Assembly (NCBI RefSeq): GCF_047922965.1
Contig: NZ_CP150481.1
Span: 868,001 to 932,000, forward strand
Direction: 5' to 3'
Origin: Neptunicella plasticusilytica
GTDB taxonomy: Bacteria > Pseudomonadota > Gammaproteobacteria > Enterobacterales > Alteromonadaceae
DNA length: 64,000 nucleotides
The notes under the pieces: generated by a model
Told to the model about the DNA's origin: nothing
The model's input: the letters and a program-made list of their open reading frames with translations, nothing else
The model's database searches: none
Shown here: piece by piece, positions 36,811-45,203 of the stretch
Numbering within the stretch: the first letter of the stretch is position 1
Layout: each line of letters opens with the position of its first letter
Program-made: the position numbers and the translations under genes

Positions 36811-37653
36811 ATGACAACTGAATACGAAGTACGTTACGCGGTAGGTCAGCGGGAAGTCAAAGCATACGACACCGAGCAACTGCGGCAGGAATTTTTGGCC
36901 GACAATATTATGCAATCCGGCAAAGTTTATTGGGTGTATAGCCATTATGAACGTTTTATGGTCGGTGGTGCGGTGCCACTGGATAAAGCATTGTCGCTGG
37001 ACAGTATCGATCCGCTAAAAAGCGAGACATTTTTGGCCCGCCGTGAGCTGGGCATTATCAACGTCGGTGGTGCCGGTACTGTTACCGTAGGTGAACAATG
37101 TTTTGAACTGCAAAAAGAAGAAGCATTATATGTAGGGCAAACTCGGGAAGCTGTCAGTTTCAGCTCTGCAGACGCAGCCCAACCGGCCAAGTTTTATCTG
37201 AACTCCGCGCCGGCTCATCATGCCTTTCCGCATAAAAAAGTGGGCAAACAGGACGCCAACGTGCTGCATCTGGGCAGCCAGCAAACCTCTAATGAGCGGG
37301 ATATCAACCAGTTGATTATCAATGGTGTGGTGCAAACCTGCCAGTTACAAATGGGCTTGACCCGTCTGAATCCGGGCAGTGTATGGAATACCATGCCGGC
37401 TCATCAACATGACCGCCGCAACGAAGTGTATTTTTACTTTGATTTGGACCAAGGACAGGCGGTCAGTCATTTTATGGGCGAACCGAAAGAAACCCGCCAT
37501 ATCTGGGTAACCAACGAAAGCGCGGTGTTATCACCTCCCTGGTCAATTCACTGTGGTGTGGGTACCAGTAATTATGCCTTTATCTGGGGAATGGCCGGCG
37601 AGAATCTGGACTATGACGATATGGACAAGTATCCGCCTGATCAATTGCGCTGA
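36811..37653 (+). CDS. kduI: 5-keto-4-deoxyuronate isomerase (DKI isomerase)
   Basis: 280 residues, a double cupin. Zinc ligands match E. coli KduI (His196, His198, Glu203, His245) at His198, His200, Glu205 and His247, in PAHQHDRRNEVYFYF and SIHCGVG. It isomerises 5-keto-4-deoxyuronate (DKI, the same compound as DEH) to DKII for KduD. It is the second gene of a kduD-kduI-TRAP-iclR run. Confidence 0.95.
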   Translation: MTTEYEVRYAVGQREVKAYDTEQLRQEFLADNIMQSGKVYWVYSHYERFMVGGAVPLDKALSLDSIDPLKSETFLARRELGIINVGGAGTVTVGEQCFELQKEEALYVGQTREAVSFSSADAAQPAKFYLNSAPAHHAFPHKKVGKQDANVLHLGSQQTSNERDINQLIINGVVQTCQLQMGLTRLNPGSVWNTMPAHQHDRRNEVYFYFDLDQGQAVSHFMGEPKETRHIWVTNESAVLSPPWSIHCGVGTSNYAFIWGMAGENLDYDDMDKYPPDQLR

Positions 37654-37692
37654 TTAGACAGTGTCATGCTAATAGTAGTTGGAGATAAATAA

Positions 37693-38673
37693 ATGAAGTA
37701 CTTCAGAGCCACCGCACTGCTGGTTGGATTGTTGACGTTAAGTTTACTTAGCGCCTGTGCGCGTAAAGACGATACTGTCATTTTACGTTTGGGTCATTCG
37801 CTGGATACCCAGCACACCGTGCACAAGGCGATGGTTTATCTGGGCGAGCGTCTGGAACTGTATTCCAAAGGTAAGATGAAAGTCATTATCTATCCCAGTA
37901 GTCAACTGGGCTCTGAACGCGAATTAGTCGAATTGCTGCAAATTGGCAGTTTGGCCATGACTAAAGTATCGGCCAGTCCACTGGAAGGTTTTGTGCCTGA
38001 AATGCAAATATTCAGTATTCCTTATGTGTTTAAGGATAGAGAGCATTATTGGCGTGTACTGGATAGTGAGTTAGGCAAGTCGTTGTTAAAAGGCACCGAA
38101 AAAGTGCGCCTCAAAGGCTTGGGTTACTACGATGCCGGCAGCCGCAGTTTTTATACCACTGAGGAGCCAATTAATTCTCCGGCGGATTTAAAGGGTAAAA
38201 AAATTCGGGTGCTCAATAGCCCCACCGCAGTACGTACCGTCAAGGCACTGGGTGGTGCGGCAACACCGGTAGCTTGGGGTGAACTGTACACCGCACTGCA
38301 ACAAGGGGTGGTGGATGGCGCCGAAAACAATCCGCCCAGTTATTATTTGTCCCGTCACTACGAAATTTCCCGTTATTACTCGCTGGATGAACATACCTCG
38401 GTACCCGATGTAATGTTGATGAGCCTGGCGGTATGGGATTCGTTAAACGAACAGCAACAGAAATGGTTAACCATGGCGATGGCCGATTCGGTCGAGTATC
38501 AGAAAAAATTATGGCAGCAAGCATCCGACCAGGCACTGGAAGCTGTTAAAGCGGCAGGAGTACAGGTTATTTATCCGGACAAGCAACCCTTCCGTGATGC
38601 GGTGAAAGAATTTCACCATTCATTCGATGGCACCGAAGTGGGCCGGATCATGCAACAAATTGAGACAATGTAG
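37693..38673 (+). CDS. TRAP transporter solute-binding lipoprotein (DctP family)
   Basis: 326 residues. The signal ends in the lipobox LLSACARK, so it is probably anchored rather than freely periplasmic. The DctP-type body shows LGHSLDTQHTVHKAM, PSSQLGSERELVELLQ and GVVDGAENNPPSYYLS, where the conserved Arg region (KKIRVLNSPTAV) normally binds a carboxylate. It should bind uronates or unsaturated galacturonides from pectin. It comes just before the two TRAP membrane genes. Confidence 0.93.
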   Translation: MKYFRATALLVGLLTLSLLSACARKDDTVILRLGHSLDTQHTVHKAMVYLGERLELYSKGKMKVIIYPSSQLGSERELVELLQIGSLAMTKVSASPLEGFVPEMQIFSIPYVFKDREHYWRVLDSELGKSLLKGTEKVRLKGLGYYDAGSRSFYTTEEPINSPADLKGKKIRVLNSPTAVRTVKALGGAATPVAWGELYTALQQGVVDGAENNPPSYYLSRHYEISRYYSLDEHTSVPDVMLMSLAVWDSLNEQQQKWLTMAMADSVEYQKKLWQQASDQALEAVKAAGVQVIYPDKQPFRDAVKEFHHSFDGTEVGRIMQQIETM

Positions 38674-38681
38674 GATAAATA

Positions 38682-39170
38682 ATGAAGTCAATTATTCAAA
38701 TATTGGACAAAATATTGGCCGCCGCGCTGATCAGTGCCATGAGCTGCATTCTGCTTGCGGTAAGCTGGCAGGTTATTTCCCGTTATCTATTAGGCGACCC
38801 CAGTTCAGTCACCGAAGAGCTGGCGCGTTTTCTGTTGATCTGGATTGGCATGTTAGGCGCAGTGTATGCCTATCGACAGAATGCTCATTTGGGACTGAAT
38901 TTATTACTGGATAAAATGCATCCAGTCCGTCAACGGCTCACTCGTGCAGGGATTCAAATTGTAGTGATTATTTTTTCTGCGCTGGTATTGCTATACGGTG
39001 GCAGCGAGTTGGTGGACCTGACCATGGAACTGAACCAGATTTCCGCCGCACTGGGGATCAATATGGGTTATGTGTATGCAGTATTACCAATTTCTGGCGG
39101 GATGTTGATCCTGTATGCGCTGTTCAATTTAACCGAGTTATTCTCGACACAAGCACAGGAGAATAACTAA
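38682..39170 (+). CDS. TRAP transporter small permease (DctQ family)
   Basis: 162 residues with four membrane helices and the DctQ signature around SWQVISRYLLGDPSSVTEEL and FLLIWIGMLGA. It pairs with the DctM subunit. Its stop overlaps the dctM start (TAATG). Confidence 0.93.
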   Translation: MKSIIQILDKILAAALISAMSCILLAVSWQVISRYLLGDPSSVTEELARFLLIWIGMLGAVYAYRQNAHLGLNLLLDKMHPVRQRLTRAGIQIVVIIFSALVLLYGGSELVDLTMELNQISAALGINMGYVYAVLPISGGMLILYALFNLTELFSTQAQENN

Positions 39171-40465
39171 TGGGTATGACGGCACTTGTTCTGCTAGTAG
39201 TTTTTTTTGCACTGCTGATCTTCGCGGTACCGGTTTCTTTTGCCATTGGTCTGGCCACGCTGGTAACCATGCTGATGAGTATGGATTTAACTCCGGCGGT
39301 GACCACTATGGCACAGCGGATGGCGGGCGGCTTAAACAGTTTTGCCTTGTTAGCCATTCCTTTTTTTGTGTTATCCGGACTGATTATGGGCCGCGGCGGT
39401 ATTGCCAAACGGCTGATTGAATGTGCCATGGCCCTGATAGGCGCGTTGCCCGGTGGTTTGGCACTGGTCAATGTGGTGTCCTGCATGTTGTTTGGGGCGA
39501 TTTCCGGTTCGGCGGTGGCGGCAACCTCGGCGATTGGCAGCTTTATGTTGCCGGAAATGAAGAAAAACGGTTATGACGAAAATTTCAGCGCTGCAGTAAC
39601 GGCGGCGGCATCAACTACCGGATTGTTAATCCCGCCCAGTAATATCCTGATCATCTATGCCATTGCCAGTGGCGGCGTGTCAATCGCGGCATTATTTATG
39701 GCCGGTTATATTCCCGGCATTATGGTGGGATTAGCATTGATGGTCATCTGTATGGTGCATGCCAAGCGCAAAGGTTATCCGCTGGGAGCACGTTTACCGC
39801 TATCGATAGTGGTTAAAAAAGTCTTCGCTGCGGTACCTAGCCTGTTTTTGATCTTTTTGGTGATTGGCGGCATTATCGGCGGAATTTTCACCGCCACCGA
39901 AGCTGGCGCTATTGCGGTGTTCTACTCGATGTTATTGTCGATGGGAGTCTACCGTGAAGTGAAACCGGCGGAGTTTCCCGGCTTATTGCTTAAAGCGGGT
40001 GAAACTACCGCTATAGTGATGTTGCTGATAGCCGCTTCTACCGCCATGTCCTGGCTGCTGTCTTATGAAAATATTCCACAAACCTTCAGTAATTTCCTGC
40101 TGGGGTTAAGCGATAATCCTATCATTATCCTGTTGCTGATTAATCTGGTGTTGATTGTGGTGGGCGCCTTTCTGGATATGACGCCAGCAGTGTTGATTTT
40201 CACCCCGATTTTTCTGCCTGTGGCCATGCAGCTAGGCATGTCGCCACTGCAATTCGGCATAATGATCGTACTGAATTTGTCTATTGGTCTATGCTCACCA
40301 CCCGTCGGGGCGGTGCTGTTTGTCACTTGCGCGATAGCCAAGACCAAACTGGAAAAAATTATCAAACCGTTACTGCCGTTATACGCAGCGATGTTTGTCG
40401 TGCTGATGCTGGTGACCTATGTGCCCTGGATCAGTGAAGTGTTACCTAACTGGTTAGGGTTATAA
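39170..40465 (+). CDS. TRAP transporter large permease (DctM family)
   Basis: 431 residues, about 12 membrane helices. It has the characteristic GAISGSAVAATSAIGSFMLP, LIPPSNILIIYAIASGGVS and FTATEAGAIAVFY segments. It forms the sodium-driven translocation channel with the DctQ subunit. Translation is coupled to dctQ, and the IclR gene begins 3 nt after the stop. The probable cargo is galacturonate or unsaturated pectin fragments. Confidence 0.95.
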   Translation: MGMTALVLLVVFFALLIFAVPVSFAIGLATLVTMLMSMDLTPAVTTMAQRMAGGLNSFALLAIPFFVLSGLIMGRGGIAKRLIECAMALIGALPGGLALVNVVSCMLFGAISGSAVAATSAIGSFMLPEMKKNGYDENFSAAVTAAASTTGLLIPPSNILIIYAIASGGVSIAALFMAGYIPGIMVGLALMVICMVHAKRKGYPLGARLPLSIVVKKVFAAVPSLFLIFLVIGGIIGGIFTATEAGAIAVFYSMLLSMGVYREVKPAEFPGLLLKAGETTAIVMLLIAASTAMSWLLSYENIPQTFSNFLLGLSDNPIIILLLINLVLIVVGAFLDMTPAVLIFTPIFLPVAMQLGMSPLQFGIMIVLNLSIGLCSPPVGAVLFVTCAIAKTKLEKIIKPLLPLYAAMFVVLMLVTYVPWISEVLPNWLGL

Positions 40466-40468
40466 ATT

Positions 40469-41251
40469 ATGGAACGCTATCTGATCCCCGGAGTGGTACA
40501 TGCCTGTGAATTGATCCGGATCCTTGCCAAACACGACAGCGGCATGACTTCGCAGCAAATTGAGACAGCGCTGGATCTGCCTCGTACCACGGTATTTCGC
40601 CTGTTACGTACCTTATGTGCCGAACAGATGCTGGAAAAACGCAACAAGAAATATTTCTGTGGTGCCGATTTGATGAATGTCGGCTTGCAAATCATCAATT
40701 CGGATCGTCTGCATCAGGTGGCTATCCCGCATGTGCAACGACTGGCATTGACCACCGGACATACTGCCCATTTAGCGGTTCCGCATCATGGTAGCGCGTT
40801 AATAGTCGAGGTGTTTGACAGCCCGCATCCGTTAAAAGTTGCCAGTCGTCCAGGACTTCGTGCGTTGATGCATTGCTCTTCGACCGGCAAAATTTTTCTG
40901 GCCTTCCTGTATTACGATAATCTGGAATTGTTGTTTGAAAACAAGACCATGGAGAAACGCACCGCCAATACCATTACCACTATGGAAGAGTTGCGCAAGG
41001 AATTGCAGCGGGTAATGGCGATTGGTTATGCGGTGGATAATCGCGAATATCATGAAGACGTGCGTTGTCTGGCCGCTCCGGTAAGAGATAAACGCGGTGT
41101 AGTCGTGGCCGCTATCGGTATTACCGCGCCTGCGGCATCATTTACCAAAGCGCAAATTCCGATGATTGCTGCCCAGGTCAAAGAAGCGGCTTGTGCAATT
41201 TATAAAGATGCTTATCAACTGGATAACGTCTTGCAGGGTAAAACAGGATGA
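40469..41251 (+). CDS. IclR-family regulator (KdgR-like)
   Basis: 260 residues. The N-terminal winged helix (about 5-65: ACELIRILAKHDSGMTSQQI, TTVFRLLRTLCAEQML) is followed by the IclR effector domain (about 80-245: HTAHLAVPHHGSALIVEVF, HCSSTGKIFLAFL, DNREYHEDVRCLAAPVRD). KdgR of enterobacteria is an IclR protein that senses KDG and controls pectin genes, and the position at the end of the kduDI-TRAP operon fits that role. The name is inferred from context. Confidence 0.85.
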   Translation: MERYLIPGVVHACELIRILAKHDSGMTSQQIETALDLPRTTVFRLLRTLCAEQMLEKRNKKYFCGADLMNVGLQIINSDRLHQVAIPHVQRLALTTGHTAHLAVPHHGSALIVEVFDSPHPLKVASRPGLRALMHCSSTGKIFLAFLYYDNLELLFENKTMEKRTANTITTMEELRKELQRVMAIGYAVDNREYHEDVRCLAAPVRDKRGVVVAAIGITAPAASFTKAQIPMIAAQVKEAACAIYKDAYQLDNVLQGKTG

Positions 41252-41313
41252 AGCTTGTCAGCGCCGGAGTCCTGAATTAAGGTCTGCTCGTCAACTGATG
41301 CCGAGAATAATAA

Positions 41314-42345
41314 ATGAGCGATAAAAAACCGACAATTAACGATGTTGCCAGAGAAGCAGGCGTATCCAAGCGCACTGTGTCGCGGGTAATCAACGGTTCT
41401 GAAAATGTGGGTAAAAAAACCCAACTTTTGATCCAGAATGTTATCGACAGGCTGGACTATTCGCCAGACAAACAGGCGCGCGGACTCGCCTCAAGCCGTT
41501 CGTATCTATTAGGTTTGATCTACGATAACCCGGATGCCTTGTATATCGATCAGGTACAACGCGGGGTGCTGGATGTCTGCTCCCGTCGTGGTTATGAGTT
41601 GGTAGTACATCCTTGTCAATATCGTAGTCCCAATCTGGTAGAAAATTGTCTTGGTTTTATCCGCCGTTCCAATATTGATGGCGTTATCGTATTGCCGCCA
41701 GTATCGGAATCCAGAGACCTGGCTGCGGCGTTGCGCGAAGGTTCACATTGTTATGTACGCATGGCGTCGGTGGATCTGGATGATCATATGAATATTGTGG
41801 TCTCCGATGATCGTGCTGCGATGGGCGAAATGGCTCGTTATCTGGTGTCGCTGGGACACAAAGATATCGCTTTTATCACCGGGCCACTGAATTACTACTC
41901 TGCCATCGAGCGACTGGAAGGTTTTCGCGATACCTTGCAGGAACTGGGGCTGTCGCTGTCCGAGTCACAGGTTTATGAAGGTAACAACAGTTATCAGGGG
42001 GGCATTGATTGCGCCCGTAACATCCTGAGCCAGTCAAAACGGCCTACCGCCATTTTTGCCAACAACGATGAAATGGCGGCTGGCGTATTGAAGGTGGCTC
42101 ACAGTCTTGGTATTAGCGTGCCGGGTGAGCTGTCGGTAGCCGGGTTCGATGATAACTTGCTGGCGTCCAGAATTATTCCGTCGCTAACCACCATCCAGCG
42201 ACCGGTCGGAGCCATGGCAACACTGGCCACCCAAAAAATTATTCAGTCAATTGAAAAAAATCTGACCCAAACTGCCGACAAGGATTTTCTGGTCAAACCC
42301 CATTTAATTATACGTGAATCAACTGCCCCCCACTCCAAGCCATAA
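41314..42345 (+). CDS. LacI-family regulator of the pectin locus
   Basis: 343 residues. A LacI helix-turn-helix with hinge (about 6-60: TINDVAREAGVSKRTVSRVI, LDYSPDKQARGLASSRS) is followed by a periplasmic-binding-like effector domain (about 62-335). LacI proteins bind palindromes with central CG, matching the ACCGGT-centred sites at 35780, 35810 and 43664. It is thus the best candidate for regulator of the TonB-DUF4861 unit and the GH28-uxaA operon. It lies 62 nt after iclR. Confidence 0.9.
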   Translation: MSDKKPTINDVAREAGVSKRTVSRVINGSENVGKKTQLLIQNVIDRLDYSPDKQARGLASSRSYLLGLIYDNPDALYIDQVQRGVLDVCSRRGYELVVHPCQYRSPNLVENCLGFIRRSNIDGVIVLPPVSESRDLAAALREGSHCYVRMASVDLDDHMNIVVSDDRAAMGEMARYLVSLGHKDIAFITGPLNYYSAIERLEGFRDTLQELGLSLSESQVYEGNNSYQGGIDCARNILSQSKRPTAIFANNDEMAAGVLKVAHSLGISVPGELSVAGFDDNLLASRIIPSLTTIQRPVGAMATLATQKIIQSIEKNLTQTADKDFLVKPHLIIRESTAPHSKP

Positions 42346-42389
42346 CGGTGCGTTAGAGTTGCGGGCGGTAATAAATTAAGGATCTGTAG

Positions 42390-43580
42390 ATGAAAATAAT
42401 GACCCTGACAAAAGCCTGCTGCGCAACGTTATTACTGACGTTAATGCTGGCGAATCAAACGCTGGCAGCCCAGCAAGAAAAACAAAGTTGGGCCGAACGT
42501 ATGGTGCGGTCCGAAATCAAACGCCATCCCGAAGCCTGGAGCATGGAAGAAGCCAAAAAGCCCAAGTGGAACTACACCCAGGGGCTGGTATTACTGGCGG
42601 TGAGCAAGTTATATGAAAAACAACCTGATCCCGAGTTACTGGCCTATATCAAGAATTATGCTGACCTGCTGATTGACGAGAAAGGCGATATTCGCGGTTA
42701 CAAGATGGCTGATTACAATATCGACATGATCAACGCCGGTAAAATTCTGTTTTTCCTGTATGAACAAACTCAGGATCCGCGTTATATGCGGGCCATGCAT
42801 ATTATGCGTGAGCAGCTTGCCGGTATGCCTCGCACCTCGGAAGGTGGTTTTTGGCACAAAAAGCGCTATCCGTTCCAGATGTGGCTGGATGGACTGTACA
42901 TGGGCGCCCCTTTTTACGCCGAATACGCTCAGTGGTTTGCAGAAGACAAAAATACCTTCGATGATATTGTCACGCAATTCCGCTTGATTGAACAACACGC
43001 CAAAGATGCGAAAACCGGTTTGTTGTATCACGGTTGGGACGAGAGTCGCCAACAGAAATGGGCCGATCCCAAAACCGGTACTTCACCTAATTTCTGGTCA
43101 CGTTCGTTAGGCTGGTATGCCATGGCACTGGTGGACGTACTGGATTATTTCCCCAAAGGTCACAAAGATCGGGAGTTCCTGATTGAAAGCTTGCAAAGTC
43201 TGGCCGCAGCGGTGACTAAGGTGCAGGATAAGTCAGGCTTGTGGTATCAGGTTACCGATCAGGGTGATCGAAAAGGTAACTATCTGGAAGCATCCGGCAC
43301 GAGTATGTTGGTGTATGCCTTGGCTAAAGGCGTTAATCATGGCTATCTGGACCAACAATATATGCAAGTTGCCGAGAAAGGCTATCAAGGTTTGTTGGAC
43401 AAGCTGATTAAAGTTGATGATGGACTGGTCAATATCACCCAGGTTTGTGCCGTTGCCGGATTGGGAGGCGAACCTTATCGCTCAGGCAGCTATGACTATT
43501 ACGTCAATGAAATGAAACGGGACAACGATCCCAAAGCCACCGGCCCCTTTATTATGGCCAGTTTAGAGTTGAATCGTTGA
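42390..43580 (+). CDS. GH105 unsaturated galacturonyl/rhamnogalacturonyl hydrolase
   Basis: 396 residues with a signal peptide (LLLTLMLANQTLAAQQ). The (alpha/alpha)6 barrel of GH105/YteR shows WNYTQGLVLLAVSKLYE, FQMWLDGLYMGAPFYAEYA with probable catalytic Asp167, HGWDESRQQKWADPKTG and SPNFWSRSLGWYAMALVD. The family removes the unsaturated uronic acid left at the non-reducing end by pectate or rhamnogalacturonan lyases. It is 45 nt after lacI and 172 bp before the GH28 operon, with a LacI operator in that gap. Confidence 0.92.
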   Translation: MKIMTLTKACCATLLLTLMLANQTLAAQQEKQSWAERMVRSEIKRHPEAWSMEEAKKPKWNYTQGLVLLAVSKLYEKQPDPELLAYIKNYADLLIDEKGDIRGYKMADYNIDMINAGKILFFLYEQTQDPRYMRAMHIMREQLAGMPRTSEGGFWHKKRYPFQMWLDGLYMGAPFYAEYAQWFAEDKNTFDDIVTQFRLIEQHAKDAKTGLLYHGWDESRQQKWADPKTGTSPNFWSRSLGWYAMALVDVLDYFPKGHKDREFLIESLQSLAAAVTKVQDKSGLWYQVTDQGDRKGNYLEASGTSMLVYALAKGVNHGYLDQQYMQVAEKGYQGLLDKLIKVDDGLVNITQVCAVAGLGGEPYRSGSYDYYVNEMKRDNDPKATGPFIMASLELNR

Positions 43581-43635
43581 TAGAACCGGCAATTGTTTCA
43601 AATGTTAATAAAAAGTAACTAATCGGCGGGCCGGT

Positions 43636-43677
43636 TTGACGAAATGGCAGGTCTAACGTAAAATGCCACCGGTGGCA
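43636..43677 (+). promoter_or_regulatory. Promoter with LacI-type operator (site 3) of the GH28-PL1 operon
   Basis: TTGACG (43636-43641), a 17-bp spacer and TAAAAT (43659-43664) form a good sigma70-like promoter. The perfect palindrome TGCCACCGGTGGCA (43664-43677) covers the expected transcription start, the classic position for repression. It matches the two sites upstream of the pectin TonB receptor. Confidence 0.75.
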
Positions 43678-43751
43678 AAGATGACATTAAAACAGCGGCA
43701 GATTGCTATGTCGGGTACTCTGCTGGTAACAAGCAACAGGAGTTTGCACTT

Positions 43752-45203
43752 ATGATGCAACGCCGATTATTTCTGAAAACGCTTTTGGCAACCGCAGTCG
43801 CGGCAGCGTTGCCGGGTTGTAGCAAAAATTCCCCGTCGGGACAGATGTCGGCTGAAACAGCCGACAGTCGCTGGACGATGGCAGAAAGTATTCGGAATTC
43901 TGTTCAGCAAACCAGTTTTGCTGATCGTGACTTTGTATTGACCGATTTCGGTGGCAAGGCCGAGCCGCAATACGACAATACGGCAGCATTTGAAGCTGCG
44001 ATTGCAGCTTGTCATCAAGCCGGTGGTGGACGTGTGGTGGTACCGGCAGGGCGTTATCTGACCGGCCCTATTCATCTTAAATCCAACGTTAATCTGCACC
44101 TGCAAAAAGACGCGATAATTGCATTTAGCACTGAGCCTGCGCGGTATCTCCCGGCGGTATTTACCCGTTGGGAAGGCATGGAAATGATGGGTTACTCGCC
44201 TCTGATTTATGCTTATCAACAACATAATATTGCCGTGACAGGTGAGGGTGTACTGGATGGCCAGGCAGATGACAATACCTGGTGGCCGTGGAAAGGCCAA
44301 AACAAGCACGCGCATTGGCGGCAAGATCCGGTGGAAATCACCCAGAAACCGGCGCGAGACAGATTACAGCAAGATGTTGAGCAGGGCGTACCGCCGGAGC
44401 AACGTGTTTATGCCGATGGTGGCTATTTAAGGCCGCCATTGTTGCAGCCATATTTGTGTCAACGCGTGCTGATTGAAGGTGTCACCATTATCAACTCCCC
44501 ATTTTGGCTGATTAATCCGGTGCTCAGCGAAGATGTCACCGTGCGCGGCGTTACTTGTCGCAGCCACGGACCCAACAATGACGGCTGCGATCCCGAATCC
44601 TGTAACCGGGTATTAATCGAAGATTGTCTGTTTGACACTGGCGACGATTGTATCGCGCTCAAGTCAGGGCGTAATGCCGACGGTCGCCGGGTGAATAAGC
44701 CGATAGAAAATGTACTGGTGGCTAATTGCCAGATGAAAGACGGCCATGGCGGGTTGGTGATTGGCAGTGAAATTTCTGGCGGTGCCCGTAATATCTTTAT
44801 GGAAAATTGCCAAATGAGCAGTCCCGAGCTGGAGCGGGCGATTCGGATAAAAACCAATTCGGTCCGCGGTGGCCTGATTGAAAACATCAACGTGCGTAAC
44901 GTCGACGTGGGGCAGGTCCGGGATGCCATCGTGATTAACTTCTACTACGAAGAAGGCGACGCTGGCCAATTTGACCCTGTGGTAAGAGATATCCATATTG
45001 CCGATCTAAACGTACAAAATGCCAAACATGCGATGGTGATCCGTGGCTTTGAGCGGGCGCCAATTCGCCATTTAACTTTGCAGAATTGTCAATTCCGACA
45101 GGTAGAAAAGCCCAGTGTGGTAGAGCATGTGCAGCAACTGGAACTGAACCAGGTGTTTGTTGCGGACATGCCACTGCTTGCCAAGGATATTGTCAGTGTA
45201 TGA
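43752..45203 (+). CDS. GH28 polygalacturonase, Tat-type lipoprotein signal
   Basis: 483 residues. GH28 motifs are all present in order: NNDGCDP (NTD-like), GDDCIALKSG with Asp298 and Asp299, GHGGLVIGSE with His332, and RIKTN. The fold is a parallel beta-helix, and family members hydrolyse polygalacturonan or oligogalacturonides. The N-terminus MMQRRLFLKTLLATAVAAA looks like a Tat signal (RRLFLK), and LPGC forms a lipobox, suggesting folded export and lipid anchoring. It is the first gene of the LacI-controlled operon. Its stop overlaps the uxaA start (ATGA). Confidence 0.93.
   Translation: MMQRRLFLKTLLATAVAAALPGCSKNSPSGQMSAETADSRWTMAESIRNSVQQTSFADRDFVLTDFGGKAEPQYDNTAAFEAAIAACHQAGGGRVVVPAGRYLTGPIHLKSNVNLHLQKDAIIAFSTEPARYLPAVFTRWEGMEMMGYSPLIYAYQQHNIAVTGEGVLDGQADDNTWWPWKGQNKHAHWRQDPVEITQKPARDRLQQDVEQGVPPEQRVYADGGYLRPPLLQPYLCQRVLIEGVTIINSPFWLINPVLSEDVTVRGVTCRSHGPNNDGCDPESCNRVLIEDCLFDTGDDCIALKSGRNADGRRVNKPIENVLVANCQMKDGHGGLVIGSEISGGARNIFMENCQMSSPELERAIRIKTNSVRGGLIENINVRNVDVGQVRDAIVINFYYEEGDAGQFDPVVRDIHIADLNVQNAKHAMVIRGFERAPIRHLTLQNCQFRQVEKPSVVEHVQQLELNQVFVADMPLLAKDIVSV

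Noticed and set aside
45086..45199. Upstream extension of UxaA by 38 codons
   Set aside because: It lies inside the GH28 gene in another frame. The ATG at 45200 overlaps the GH28 stop and fits UxaA length.
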